Source of the DNA: Sophora flavescens
Lineage: Eukaryota > Streptophyta > Magnoliopsida > Fabales > Fabaceae
Length of the DNA stretch: 64,000 bases
NCBI GenBank assembly: GCA_030762895.1
Contig: CM061062.1
Location: 100,360,874 to 100,424,873 of the forward strand
Reading direction: 5' to 3'
Shown here: positions 1 through 10,523 of the stretch, piece by piece
Layout of the letters: the number at the start of each line of letters is the position of its first letter
How positions within the stretch are numbered: position 1 is the stretch's first letter
Position numbers and translations under genes: made by a program
The notes under the pieces: model-generated
Databases searched by the model: none
The model's input: only the letters and a program-made list of their open reading frames with translations
What the model was told of the DNA's origin: nothing

Positions 1-727
1 CTCTAAGCCCTTTATCGGTGAATTGTTTTCCAGTATCTGTGACAATTGCATAGGGGAGGCCATGCCTGCATATGATGCTTTTCCATACAAAACTCCGAAC
101 CTTTTTAGCTGTTATGGTAGCTAATGGTTCTACTTCAATCCACTTAATGAAGTAGTCTACTCCTACCAGCAAGAACTTGACTTGACCTTTAGCAACTGGG
201 AAAGGACTGACTATATCCATCCCCCACACAGTAAAGGGCCACGACGAGAATATGGAATGGAGCTCTTCTCCTGGAGCTCGTGCTACATTGGCGAACTTCT
301 GACAAGGCTCACACCTATTAGTCCAGGTAGCACAATCCAATCTCATGGTCGGCCAGTAAAACCCCGCTCGTAGGACTCGAGCTGCTAGAGATCGGCCACC
401 TGAATGCATTCCACAGATTCCTCGGTGCATCTCATCCATTATGTACTCGGACTGCTCCTTTGCTATGCACTTTAGTAACGACATGGAGAATCCTCTTTTG
501 TACAGTTCTCCATCTCGGATGGTGTAATGGCAAGAGTTTATACGAATTCTCCTTGCCTTCTTAGGATCACTGGGCAATTTGTTTGAGGATAAATATTCCC
601 AAATTGGTGTCATCCAGCCACGATCATAGTGTTTGGTCATTATCACCTCGGCACTTCTTATGCTCGGTTCGAGGAGATTCTTCTGAATGAAAGTTCTCAG
701 CTTGCCAGCTTTCTTGGTTCTAGCCAA
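1..727 (-). pseudogene. Tat integrase (partial, runs off the left edge)
   Basis: The minus frame is open from 727 to the window edge. It shows a zinc-finger CxxC pair (CATWTNRCEPC, about 300-345) and the core-domain stretches GMDIVSPFPV and VTDTGKQF, which carry the first two catalytic aspartates of the DDE triad. The third residue lies outside the window. Upstream, an in-frame TAG at 728-730 replaces a codon that is normally sense within a conserved LARTKK-like stretch. A frameshift near 905 then separates it from the RNase H frame. In an active element this domain joins cDNA to host DNA as part of the pol polyprotein; here it can no longer be made as part of one. Confidence 0.82.
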
Positions 728-903
728 CTAAGACAACAGATCTGCCCTGGAATTTTCCTCCCGAGGTATATGCTCAACAGTAAAATTATCAAATTCAGAA
801 ATTAGACTACTAACTTTGCAGAGATACCTGGTCAGTTGGGGATCCTTTGTTTGATAATCGCCCGAGACTTGTCCTGTTACAAGTTGTGAGTCACTTCGGC
901 ATT

Positions 904-1473
904 TTAATTCTTTGACTCCAACCTTTTTAGCATCAGTCCTGTAATAAGGGCTTCATATTCTGCTTGGTTGTTTGAAGCAGTAAACCCAAACTTTAAAGAT
1001 TGTTCCAGGATTAGATCATCAGGACCTTCGAGAATTATTCCAGCTCCGCTTCCCTTTAAGTTAGATGAACCATCAACATATAGAAGCCAGATGAAGGATC
1101 CTGACCTTGGCTTAGAAGAGAGCTCGGCAATGAAGTCAGAGAGGCATTGTGCTTTCATCAGTCCCCTCAGCTCATATTGCAAACCGAACTCTGACAATTC
1201 TACTGACCAAGCTATCATTCGTCCGGCTAGATCGGGTTTCCTGAGCACCTTCTTTATTGGATGATCTGTTTTGACTATAACTTGGTGTGACTGGAAGTAA
1301 GGTCGTAACCTCCGAGCTGCCATGATTAAGGCGATGGCTAGTTTTTTAATTACTTGATACCGTGTTGCTGCATCTTTCAGAATTCTACTAACGTAATACA
1401 CCGGCATCTGTTGTTCTTCTTCTAATTGGATGATTACTGCGCTGATTGCATAATCCTCGACAGATAGATACAA
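904..1473 (-). pseudogene. Tat dual RNase H region (Ty3 RNase H plus archaeal-type RNase H)
   Basis: The first half (residues about 1-105) resembles the Ty3/gypsy RNase H, with the conserved YVSRIL block and a TDHP motif. The second half starts at LLYVDGSSN and contains NNQAEYEALITGL, the signature of the extra archaeal-type RNase H acquired by the Tat lineage. The frame is shared with the RT upstream. The ORF stops at about 904 through a frameshift; the homologous reading continues in another frame to 731. RNase H removes the RNA template during reverse transcription. Two tandem RNase H domains are a known lineage marker, not a novelty. Confidence 0.83.
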
Positions 1474-2517
1474 GTACAGATCTTTGCCGAGCTGAGGCCG
1501 AGTTAGGATCGGGGGAGAGGCTAGAAAAAGTTTCAGATCTTCAAAGGCTTTCTCACACTCCTCGGTCCAGGTGAACTCTTTTGGTTTTTTCTAAAGCTGG
1601 GAGAAGGGTCTTGCTTTTTCTGCGGACTTTGGGAGAAAGCGGGATAGAGAAGCTAATCGGTCAGCTAACCTCTGAATTTCTTTCACATTCTGAGGGCTCC
1701 GCATTTTAATGACAGCTTTGCACTTATCAGGATTAGCTTCAATTCCTCTATGTGTTAGCATATATCCTAAGAACTTTCCTCCTTGTACAATAAAAGAACA
1801 TTATTTTTGGATTTAATCTCATGTACTTTCCGAGTTGACTGAAAATTTCTTCGAGGTCGACTGAGTGTTACTTTAGGTCATCGAACTTTACCACCATACC
1901 GTCAACATATACTTCTAGGTTCTTTCCAATCTGGTCGACAAAGACTTTGTCCATAAGCCTTTGATATGTTGCTTTAAACCGAAAGGCATTACTCGGTAGC
2001 AGTAGTTTGCCCCATCGATCATAAATGTCATTTTCTCTTCATCGGGTGGATGCATCTTTATCTGGTTATAACCTGAATATGCATCCAAGAAGGACAAAAC
2101 TTTGTGCCCTGAAGCTCCGTCTACCAATCTGTTGATGTTGGGAAGAGGATACGAATCCTTTGGACAAGCTTTGTTGAGATTAGTGTAGTTGGTGCACATT
2201 CTCCACTTACCATTGGCCTTTCTAACTAACACCACATTGGCTAGCCAAGTAGTGTATTTCACCTCTTTGACGGAATTTGCTTCGACCAGTTTGGCAGTCT
2301 CTTCGGCTACTGCTTGGCGCCTTTCTTCGCAAAGTTTTCTTTTTCTCTGAGGTACAGGCTTGGCTTCAGGGCTTATAGATAGTTTATGGCACATAAAATT
2401 GGGGTCTATGGCAAGCATATCCGATGTCTTCCAAACAAACAAATCGGCATTCTTTTTAAAATCGCTTGAATCTGTTTTTTGAGCGAGGGGTCGAGCTGAC
2501 TGCCGACCTTGGTGCAT
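1474..2517 (-). pseudogene. Tat reverse transcriptase, catalytically damaged
   Basis: The open part (1915-2517) carries typical gypsy RT blocks: WLANVVLVRKANGKWRMC, DSYPLPNINRLVD, FLDAYSGYNQIKMHP and YRVMPFGLK. The continuation at 1474-1914 is interrupted by stops and frame changes. The catalytic YxDD box reads YVDG at about 1896-1910, so the second metal-binding aspartate is lost. This is the DNA-synthesis domain of pol. The loss of the active-site residue plus the stops indicate an inactive copy. Confidence 0.83.
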
Positions 2518-2519
2518 TG

Positions 2520-3218
2520 TTCAGCTTGGGATCCCAATTGGAACTTCTCTAAAGACTCTGTTGGTTCGGCTCTGGACTCGTACATCTCCATCCTTGGGTC
2601 TAGTTCAAACATGCTGACCGAGCTCAGTGAGGTAACCAAACTGACCGAGCTTACCACTTCCGCTTTATCATCTTCGGCATTCTTTACGATGTTCTGGTTT
2701 CGAGTAACCTTCAGACTATCCACATAGCATTGCCTGGTCATCCTTTGGTCAGCTCGGACAATGACTATATCTCCAGACTCGGCTGGGAATTTCATTGTGA
2801 GGTGCGGGGTAGAGACAATCGCTCCGAGTTCATTCAACATCGGCCTTCCAATAAGGATGTTGTACAACGTGATGGCATCCACAATAACATATCTGACTGA
2901 TACGATCCGGGAGAGTTTTCCATTTCCAAACGTTGTTAAGAGGTCTATATAACCTCGGGTTTTTACTTGCTCTCCAGCAAACCCTACTAGCTTGTCTTCC
3001 CGCTCTTTTATCAGCTTTTCTGGAATTCCAAGTTTCTTGAAGGTTTCCAGGTATAAAATATCAGTCGAGCTTCCCTGATCAACAAGTGTTCGTTTGACCA
3101 AGAAATTGGCTAATTCGACCGTTATCACCATTGGGTCATCTTGATTTGGATCCAGCCCTTGGAAGTCATCATTTGAGAAAGTTATTGGAGGTCTCATCCT
3201 TGTAGGTTTTCCAGACAT
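2520..3218 (-). pseudogene. Tat aspartic protease region
   Basis: A minus-strand ORF (2406-3218) contains LVDQGSSTDILYLETF, matching the D-x-G-S/T-S active-site loop of retroelement aspartic proteases, followed by a flap-like region (TLYNILIGRPMLNELGAIVST). It lies between gag and RT, as expected for gypsy order, and is in a different frame from both. It would mature the Gag-Pol polyprotein. The downstream part overlaps the RT ORF by about 110 bp because of a frameshift. Confidence 0.8.
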
Positions 3219-3386
3219 CGTGTTTACAGATCGGATGACTTTTACATGACGCCGTCGAGCTGAACTCGTCGTTCCTCCACCTGCAAATCCTTCTGAGATT
3301 GTATTGATGACCCCTCTGACTCCTCCTTCTGTTTCTTCATTAGGAGCCCTCTAATTGTTCACCCGTTCTCCGTTCTGATTATTCCC

Positions 3387-3707
3387 TTACAGGTTTGCAT
3401 CTCGGTTACGATTGTCATAACCGCGTCTCCCTCGTCGTCGACCAGCTCGTCCACCTCCATTATCATCTCGGCGAACGAACCGATCAAGACGACCTGCCCG
3501 TATCAAGTCCTCAATTTTTTCTTGAGCTGTTTTACAGTCTTCAGTGGAGTGACCATAGTTTTGATGCCATTTGCACTCTTTACTTCTGTCTGCGTTGGTC
3601 GGAGTTTTAGACGGTCGAGGTAAGGTGAGTAACTCGGCGTTGCACACCTCCTGGAGAATGGTTGCCCGATATCGGTTTAGCGGCGTATAGGACTGGTACC
3701 TCTTCAA
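3387..3707 (-). pseudogene. Tat gag C-terminal segment with CxxH/HxxxxC motif
   Basis: The ORF contains CKWHQNYGHSTEDC followed by a helix-like stretch ending DLIRAGRLDRFV, then an Arg/Gly-rich tail (GGGRAGRRRGRRG). This is the usual nucleocapsid-like end of Tat-lineage gag. It is out of frame with the gag N-terminal ORF at 4042-4446, so at least one frameshift lies between 3710 and 4040. The basic Arg/Gly tail is consistent with RNA binding. Confidence 0.75.
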
Positions 3708-4041
3708 AACCTCATTCTTTCCTTTTGGATTCTACCATCTCTTCCGAGTTCATGAAACCTGTGGCTTTTTCCTGCAACTCTTCAAAATTTCTCGGTGGTT
3801 TTTGAGATAAATACTCAAAGAATGGTCCCGTCTTCAAACCGCCCATGACGGTATGTAGTCAGAGTTCCGATTTCATATTGGGAATTAAAATTTGTTTGGC
3901 ACTAAAACGAGCCATATAATCTATAAGTGACTCATTCTTTTCTTGTTTAAAATTCATCAGCGAGACCGAGTGCATTTTATGCTTTCGGCTCGTTGCGAAT
4001 TGTGCAGTGAACTTAGTTACAAGCACATCAAAGGAATCAAT

Positions 4042-4446
4042 TTACCGAGGTGGAAGATTCGTAAGCCAGGTTAAGGCAGGACCTTGCAAAGTAGTTGGAA
4101 AATTTTTGCACATGATGGCTTCCGAATCGGTCACCAAGTAAACAGAAGAAATAAAGGATTCTACATGCTTGGTTGGGTCATGGGGGCCATTGAATTTATC
4201 AGTGTTAAGAGGCTTAAAATGTCTATGCATGATTACCTCATCGATGTCATCCTTGAACGGCAACCTCGGTAGTCGGTCTGTTACCCTTTCTTTCCAGGCA
4301 GTCCTTTCTGCACGAGATTTAACTCCTGAACCCTCTGGGCGAGGTTTGGTCTTGGACGGTCGGCTCGTATCAAGATGAGAAGGTATGTACGATGGATCCT
4401 TTTGGCTTCCCTTGGGTGAGGATTGCTCTTCCTCGGAAGGCATCAC
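4042..4446 (-). pseudogene. Tat gag N-terminal/capsid segment
   Basis: After a charged, low-complexity N-terminus the ORF enters the capsid-like gag domain: HFKPLNTDKFNGPHDPTKH, then VESFISSVYLVTDSEAIMCK and FPTTLQGPALTWLTNLPP. These blocks are typical of the plant retrotransposon gag family. The reading is broken after the LPPR residues near 4042, and the rest of the capsid (3710-4040) is present but in other frames. It lies directly downstream of the PBS. Confidence 0.78.
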
Positions 4447-4715
4447 TGATCTTTCTCTTTTCCGAGCTCTTAACAGTCTTTGATTCCGAGCACGTATCTC
4501 CTCATTCTCCTCACGCAGCTGCCTTAACTATGCCATAACCTCTCCCAGCTGAGGGTTATCTTCCTTGATGGGAGGAGGCGGGTGATTGTCACGGTTCTGG
4601 CTCGTGTTCAAAGCCTCATGATCTACATGGTTCGTGTTGGTCGCCCCTCCCCTCGGTCCGTTCCGTGTAGTCACCATCAAGTTTTCTTATGGAATAGGGG
4701 AAAGTTTTTCCTCGG

Positions 4716-4732
4716 CCCCATGGTGGGTGCCA
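4716..4732 (-). other. Primer binding site of the Tat element
   Basis: The minus strand reads TGGCACCCACCATGGGG two bases after the LTR end at 4735. TGG followed by a GC-rich run directly downstream of a 5' LTR is the expected PBS layout, matching the CCA end of a tRNA. Tat elements often carry a TGGCGCCCACC-like site here. I cannot name the tRNA with confidence. Confidence 0.65.
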
Positions 4733-4734
4733 AA

Positions 4735-4938
4735 TGTTCCTGTCGAGATCCGACTTGCTGGAATCTCGCGATAGAACGTCAAACCAAGAGTGAACACATG
4801 GGTTGTTTTAGATTATGGCTTGATAGAATATTGTATTCCAGTCCTACGTATCCCAATGGGAATCAAAGCCAGACGTAGTTCTATGTTCAACCCTTGGCCA
4901 TACGGTTATTTCAATCTCATAATCTTGTATCTGATGAA
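4735..4938 (-). repeat. Tat 5' LTR, proximal part
   Basis: This segment runs from the LTR end next to the PBS to the insertion point of the copia element. The LTR continues at 19506. The last five bases (4934-4938, ATGAA) are the left copy of the copia target-site duplication. The rejoined LTR is about 640 bp. Confidence 0.72.
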
Positions 4939-5574
4939 TGAAATAGACAACTATAAACTTCGAGAAGGGGGGGTTGAATCGTGTTTATCAGAATTTAAGC
5001 ATAGCTAAAATCTTTTCGCAAATAGAAAGCTAGCTTTGGACGAGTGGAAGAATACAGGATGGACGGGTGACTATTGCACACACACCACTTGACAGATGCA
5101 AGAAAACTAAAGCAATTAAATAGTTTAAGGTAAGAGAGATTGACACGGTGATTTATCCTGGTTCACTCTTCAAATCAAAGAGCTACGTCCAGTCCTTGGC
5201 AGCACCAAGATTTATCCACTATAACTGATAAGGTTACAGACTCAAGTATTATTTGCACACCTAGCCTCTTCAGGCTCAAGACAAGTATTGTTTTCACACC
5301 TAGCTCTTCAGGCTCAAGACAAGTATTGTTTTCACACCTAGCCTCTTCAGGCTCACTTAGGTTTGTTTGAGAGATTGGGTTTGTAAAAATACAACTTCTC
5401 ACAAGCAGATCTTTCACTAACACTCAGAGTGGTTTAAATGTGAAGTCTAGGAAAGTCTGCGTAATAACTTCAAATGTTTGAAGAATACAGAATGAAAGAA
5501 TAAAAGAATTAATGAGCAGAGTAATGGCGTTTTAATGCATTGTGTATTCTCTCTTTCTTCATCTTCAATGACTT

Positions 5575-5585
5575 CTGTATTTATA
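5575..5585 (-). promoter_or_regulatory. TATA box of the SIRE 3' LTR
   Basis: The minus strand reads TATAAATACAG in the middle of the LTR. The same site occurs at the equivalent place in the other LTR (18360-18370). Position and conservation support a U3 core promoter. Confidence 0.6.
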
Positions 5586-6109
5586 GTCTTCAAGCATTTA
5601 GGATCCATTAGAGACATTCTCTCAGATGTTGGCTTCAAGCAGAACTTCATTAAATGAAATAGAGTCGTTCTGAGCACCCATTAATGCAATAGAGTCGTTC
5701 TGAGCAGCCATTAATGCAATAGGAACGTTGGTTGTACTCTAACATGTAGGATCATGGCTTTATGCATCGAGATACAGCCATGTCAGAGTTGGGCAGAGAG
5801 CTTTTTGTACTTTGCTGAGTACACTCCCCTTTTTGTGGAATAAAGCATGTTGGAAGCATTCTTTTAGATTATCCAAGGTTGCTTGAGAGAGCAGTCTTCT
5901 GACTTTTCTTAATAATCGTGAAACTGAGTAGGAGAGAAGGCTTCAAGTCTCTTTCTGATTCTTGAACTAAGATTATGATAATCCTTAAAGAATTTGCGTT
6001 CATAAGATAAGTGCTTCCATCTTGAAAATAATCACGTCTATCTAGTCATTTGAGTTTTCATTCGGGCTAGTAGACGAGCTCCATATTAAGGACTCAGCAA
6101 GTCCAAAGA

Positions 6110-6370
6110 CTAGTGGACGAGCGCTTCTGTCACCTTTAGTGGACGAGCACTTCTATTACTCTAGTGGACGAGAGCCTCTGTTACTTTAGTGGACGAGAGT
6201 CTCCGTTACTCTAATGGACGAGAGCTTCTGTTACTTTACTGGACGAGAGTCTCAGTTAGTCTGGTGGACGAGAGTCTTAGTTACTCTGGTGGACGAGAGT
6301 CTTAGTTACTCTGGTGGACGAGAGTCTTAGTTACTCTGGTGGACGAGAGTCTTTTGCCACGTCATTGGAC
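6110..6370 (-). repeat. 25-bp minisatellite in the SIRE LTR
   Basis: About ten units of roughly 25 bp built on GTGGACGAGAGTCTTAGTTA plus CTCTG, perfect in the centre (6262-6350) and degenerate outward. Related TAGACGCGCTTCTGAT units continue across the LARD insertion at 12093-12180. The matching array in the other LTR (18890-19215) has fewer central units, so the copy number has changed since insertion. Confidence 0.85.
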
Positions 6371-7252
6371 GAGCCTTTCTGATTCCTTAAGTAGACGTAC
6401 TTCTGATACCTTCAGTAAATGCGCTTCTGATACCTTTGATGGGCTCCGGCAAGCGAACCGGATCGAAGAAAGTAATATTAAAATGGTGAGAAACCGAGTA
6501 TCGAACTCAGGGATTGGGAAACCAAGTACCACTTCACAAATTAAGCGACTAGTTTAGATTAAGAAATTAGTGTGGGAAGATTTCAAAGAAAATAAAAGAA
6601 ACAATAAAATAAAATCAGATATTTTTGGGATTTTCAAATTAAAAGAAATTCCTAGGAATTGGGTTACCACAAGATTGTTCATGTTACTAAATTGACTACC
6701 CCTTGTTAATTATCAAAATTGCTTTGAAGGCGAATTTATCCTAAATAAGTTAATGCTTCCTCTCGGGTTACAAAAACCGTGCCCAATTAAACCAACCCCT
6801 ACTCTCGTGGTAGTTGAATTTAGATTGAACCCTTTAAGTTTTGTGACAATTCGTTAATCCTCGAAGGACCGCTTCTAACTCTCGTGATTTAAGTCCTAAG
6901 TCTGATTCTATAGATCCGATACCTAAGTTCACCGCTAGGTTCCTCCTTAGAGTATCTATGACATGCAAATAAGTGCGCACCAGATTTACAAGTAATTAAA
7001 ACAATAGAAATCAGATCTAAAGCAAAATCGAAATTAACGAAGGTAAAACATCAATTCACAACATAAATCAGATCTTGGGCATAGCCCCTATCCCTAGAAA
7101 TAAAGCTACTACTCAAGCATTGCCATGGTGATGACAAGCTTGATTAACAACAACATAAAATAAAGCCTAAGAGAAGAGAAGAAGAAGAAGATCCTAAAAA
7201 TTTGCCTAAGTGTAGCAGCCAAAAGTGTCCCCTTAGTCTCAGTCTAATTGCC

Positions 7253-7262
7253 CTATTTATAG
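7253..7262 (-). promoter_or_regulatory. TATA box of the LARD LTR
   Basis: The minus strand reads CTATAAATAG. It is conserved at 11346-11355 in the other LTR and lies about 75 bp downstream of the palindromic repeat array in the direction of transcription. Confidence 0.65.
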
Positions 7263-7334
7263 ATTAGGGTAATTTGAATCCCAATCAAATATAAATTCAG
7301 ATGAAATCAGTTTGTTCAGATCCAAATATTGCGC

Positions 7335-7520
7335 ATCACGACCGTGATGCCTTTCACGGCTAGACTGTGATGGATTCTGCCTTGGATGTTGCTCTGCTGG
7401 TTGGTCTGTCACGGTCGTGATGCTTATCACGGCTAGGTCGTGATCAGTTCTGACTCTTTCATTTTTTTTAAGCTCTACTCGATCACGGTCGTGATGGTCA
7501 TCACGGCTAGGCCGTGATGG
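7335..7520. repeat. Palindromic CACGGCCGTGATG repeat array in LARD LTR
   Basis: Three units about 73 bp apart (starting near 7336, 7409 and 7483). Each pairs TCACGACCGTGATG-like and TCACGGCTAGGCCGTGATG-like palindromes followed by TTCTG. The other LTR (11428-11575) has the same array with part of the first and last units deleted. Each unit can form a hairpin. Confidence 0.85.
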
Positions 7521-8037
7521 GCTCTGTTTGGCTCAGTTTCCTTACTTTTTCAAACTCCATCTTCATGCAAGCTCCATCATAATTGGTCATGAGCATTTTA
7601 ATCTTCATATCCAAATCAATATCTCCAAATTAATTGCCAAATCTTATCATATCCTTATTGTTGTGATAGGCAATTATTATCCAAATCCAAATTGATTTGG
7701 ATCCAATCTTTTATCTCAATGCCAATTGAATTATCTTTAAATCATAATAATTCAAATCCAAATTGATTTGGATTCAAATCTGTCATGTGGGCCCTTGCAA
7801 TTTGCTTGACAATCTTCAATTTAATTTCAATCCTTCTTCTTTGTCCTCTCCTAAAAATAAGAATAAGAAAATATCAGAAAATTAATAAAAATCTGATCAA
7901 ATGCACACATTGACTCTAAAATAACCAAAATAGGAAAACAAAGTCTAGTTTGGGCTAAATCAAGCATTTAACAAAATTTAATTGATGAAATCCGCTCAAA
8001 AATAATAGATAAAATATCATAAGCCAGCGGATTATCA

Positions 8038-8060
8038 AACACCCCAAACTTAAACTTTGC
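8038..8060 (-). other. 3' polypurine-tract region of the LARD
   Basis: Directly inside the 3' LTR the minus strand reads AAGTTTAAGTTTGGGGTGTT, preceded by TTGCTTGAGGACAAGCAAAG. This ending, close to the PPT of Athila-type elements, also occurs in Athila-B just before its 3' LTR (22750-22787). Confidence 0.65.
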
Positions 8061-9390
8061 TTGTCCTCAAGCAAACTAAAGCTCAAAAAGACTCGAAACT
8101 TAGCAAGCTCAATGGACTCAATCAAACTTCACATAATCTTCATGTAATTTTATCAAAACAATTCCAATCAATGTTTCCCCCTATTTCATTATAGTAATCC
8201 CCACATTCATTTACTTCAAACAAAGAGAATTCCATCATTCATGAATTATTAATCTAAGCAAAGGGTTCGAGTTACACACAAAAGGGAGATCACCAATTTC
8301 AAACATTTGCCTTCCTCACAAGGGCATTTAATAATTCACTCATTCGCTCAATTTGTCTAGGATATCAACTTTGACTCAATTTCACATTTGAAGAGCACTT
8401 TCCATGAATTTGATTTTCATCTCAAACAAAGTTCTCACAAAAACATGCATGCATCATAAAAAGGTCTTTCATGGGTTGTAATGGGGTCTGGCTAAAGGTA
8501 GGATATTCAAAGGTACTAGGCTTAAGTCCTTAGGAACTAAGAGAGCATGAAACTTTTTACACTTTTATTTTCACTCTAATTCCTTTTTCAATCTTTTTTT
8601 TTGGTGGCTCAACCTATTTCCTTTGACACCCTTTTATTTTGCCCCTTTTTGGAATTTTTTTTTCTTTTTCTTTTTCCCTTTGCCTTTGGCTTCAACCTAT
8701 ATTTTTTCTTTTTCTCAATCCAAAACAACATATCATATCCTTGTAGCCACCCCAAACTTAGTTTCCTTCAACCCTTGTCTTGCTAAGCATCCATGCTCTC
8801 CTAAATCCTAAGATTGGGTTAACATGGTTTTTCCGGATTTTTGGCTTATAGCATAAGGTCATCAAGAAACAATAGGCTATTAGTCTCAATGTGGCTAACT
8901 AGGGAACATGCATTAGGGATGGTTCTTTTTAGGCCAAGTAGCTATTTCAAAGAAAATTGCCTAAATCATTTGATGCAAACATATAAACATGCAAATCATG
9001 AAGAGATTCAAGCAAATCCAGGAAAGTGAAACTTAAAAGTGATTCACACAATTTAAAAACATTGTTGGAGGCTCAAATTCCTCACCTGGACATTTTTCTC
9101 AAATTGTTTGACCGAGATACAATCCCTAGTGTATGCACCCCTTCACCCCAAACTTATCATAAATCATGCATTCCAAACAAAAATTCTCAAAGTTAAATTT
9201 TCAAATTTTCACATGGGGATCAATTTTCAATTTTCAATTTTCAAATCATTAGGGGAAATCATCAAAAATCAACATATTTCATGCAATCCATTTATGCTAA
9301 ATTTAATAAAATCCATTCAAGCTTACCAACACAAGACTCACACACATATGACTCAAGTAAAGAAAAGCAAAATAATTAAAAAGAGAAGGT
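8061..9390. other. LARD 3' non-coding region
   Basis: No supported gene. The minus strand is related over most of its length to the plus strand of Athila-B at about 21480-22760. Shared blocks include the stretch around 8690-8760 (matching 22025-22090) and 8860-9130 (matching 21660-21920). T- and A-rich tracts in it create spurious short frames. Confidence 0.75.
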
Positions 9391-9648
9391 TTAGAAAAAC
9401 TCATTGAAGATGCTTCCACCCGGATCCCATAGCCTATGGTAAAAAGACCAAGAGATGCCCAAGATGTAAGACCTTCCACCGGGATACCATGGCTTGTGAA
9501 GTGGAGATGGAAGAAGCAAGTGTGATGAGATTTCATTGATTTCTTTAAGTGATATGATGAGCTCACTTCCTCCGGGGTCAAATGGTAAATCACCTACTCC
9601 AAGAATGGCCTTTATGTAATTAGTTTCTCCATGAAGTACTAGGACCAT
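9391..9648 (-). CDS. LARD unknown ORF, distal part
   Basis: An 85-residue frame begins with MVLVLHGETNYIKA and contains three PGG motifs (DPGGSELI, YPGGRSYIL, DPGGSIF). I do not recognise the family. It follows the acidic ORF at 9652-9993 with almost no gap, so the two may be parts of one protein separated by a stop. Not gag, protease, RT or integrase by any visible motif. Confidence 0.4.
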   Translation of the reverse strand: MVLVLHGETNYIKAILGVGDLPFDPGGSELIISLKEINEISSHLLLPSPLHKPWYPGGRSYILGISWSFYHRLWDPGGSIFNEFF

Positions 9649-9651
9649 AAC

Positions 9652-10143
9652 TTATTGTGGCGATCTTAGAGCCTTTGCCGCTATTGATGAAAAATCCCAA
9701 TTCTCAGGTAATGACTTGAACCCCAAAGTTGGTATTTTTACTAAGTAATGTGATAGACAAATTGAAGGCACCACTTTTGGTACATCCACACATGCATGCA
9801 AACCAACATATTTATCTAACTCAGGATTTCTAGGCTCCTCAATAGGAATGGTGAGAGAAGTATTTTCTACATGATTGATTTCTTTTGTCCCTTGCAAAGG
9901 AACAATAGGATATATTTCCTCCTTGCACTCCTCTTCATGATCCTCTCCTCTTGAATCATCTTCCACCACCACTTCGTCTTCATTCACGTCCATGCTAGCA
10001 AATAGATTCCCTTCAATTTTAATTCCATGTTGCTTTTATGCTAGCAATTTAGAAAATTCACTAGCTTGTTCTTCTAACCTTTGAAAGTTGTTACTTAGCA
10101 TCTCCGTTACCAGTTGAGAACGTTTCTTATGCATTTTATGCCT
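9652..10143 (-). CDS. LARD unknown acidic ORF with one internal stop
   Basis: From about 10143 the minus frame gives a helical, charged stretch (MIQRHKMHKKRSQLV..., LSNNFQRLEEQASEF) that reaches an in-frame TAA. It continues in the same frame as a 113-residue ORF (9652-9993), starting with a very acidic segment (DVNEDEVVVEDDSRGEDHEEE) and ending AAKALRSPQ. I do not recognise the protein. A gag-like role cannot be shown. Confidence 0.4.
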
Positions 10144-10156
10144 TTGAATCATGCCA

Positions 10157-10417
10157 CTAAATTCCTCCTTGCAACACTATGCTCTGGATCAAATGTTGAG
10201 CATCTATATCCCAAAGTGATTCCAGCACCTCGGGATCCAGCTTAATGTCTGGTGGTGGTTGTAAGGATGACAAATAGGATCTCCATTCCTCCTTGGAGTA
10301 TATCTTCACATGCTTATCAACTATACAATCAAACACGATCCAATCAATTTGAGATTCCCAGTTTAGATAGAAACAATGGTCCATGTGTGGCATCCACCTA
10401 ACACAAACAAAACTCAA
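10157..10417 (-). CDS. LARD unknown ORF, proximal part
   Basis: An 86-residue frame begins about 80 bp after the PBS: MSFVCVRWMPHMDH, then WIVFDCIVDKHVKIYS, then PPPDIKLDPEVLESLWD. It has none of the cysteine/histidine or capsid motifs of gag. It stops just before the acidic ORF. Its place straight after the PBS is where gag would normally be. Function unknown. Confidence 0.4.
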   Translation of the reverse strand: MSFVCVRWMPHMDHCFYLNWESQIDWIVFDCIVDKHVKIYSKEEWRSYLSSLQPPPDIKLDPEVLESLWDIDAQHLIQSIVLQGGI

Positions 10418-10499
10418 AAGAAAATATCAAATATATACAAAATAAAAAAATGTCTAAAGTAGTTGTTTTCTTTGTTACTAATGATATTGGTATTGCCAA

Positions 10500-10517
10500 T
10501 CCCCGGCAACGGCACCA
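10500..10517 (-). other. LARD primer binding site (tRNA-Asp type)
   Basis: The minus strand reads TGGTGCCGTTGCCGGGGA, complementary to the 3' end of plant tRNA-Asp with one mismatch. It lies six bases from the end of the 5' LTR. This PBS type is characteristic of Athila elements. Confidence 0.85.
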
Positions 10518-10523
10518 AAAACT

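Larger units (their letters stand above)
4939..6436 (-). repeat. SIRE 3' LTR, first part
   Basis: This stretch aligns with 17724-19200 of the other LTR almost throughout, including the short triplicated blocks near 5275-5350 and the GGACGAG minisatellite. It is cut at 6436 by the LARD insertion; 6432-6436 (ACCTT) is the LARD target site. Confidence 0.9.
6437..8037 (-). repeat. LARD 3' LTR
   Basis: The 1601-bp LTR is nearly identical to 10524-12087, TG...CA in form. It contains a TATA box (7253-7262) and three palindromic CACG...CGTG repeat units (7335-7520). Confidence 0.92.

Noticed and set aside
6110..6370. Regular short repeats that could suggest a CRISPR array
   Set aside because: The units abut with no unique spacers, lie inside an LTR and recur in the partner LTR. 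This is a minisatellite in a plant genome.
8601..8811. Phe-rich plus-strand frames
   Set aside because: They arise from T-rich tracts in the LARD 3' non-coding region and lie antisense to the element.
10500..10517. Sequence matching the 3' end of tRNA-Asp, as also at 25965-25982
   Set aside because: Only about 18 bases match and they sit next to LTR ends. They are primer binding sites, not tRNA genes.
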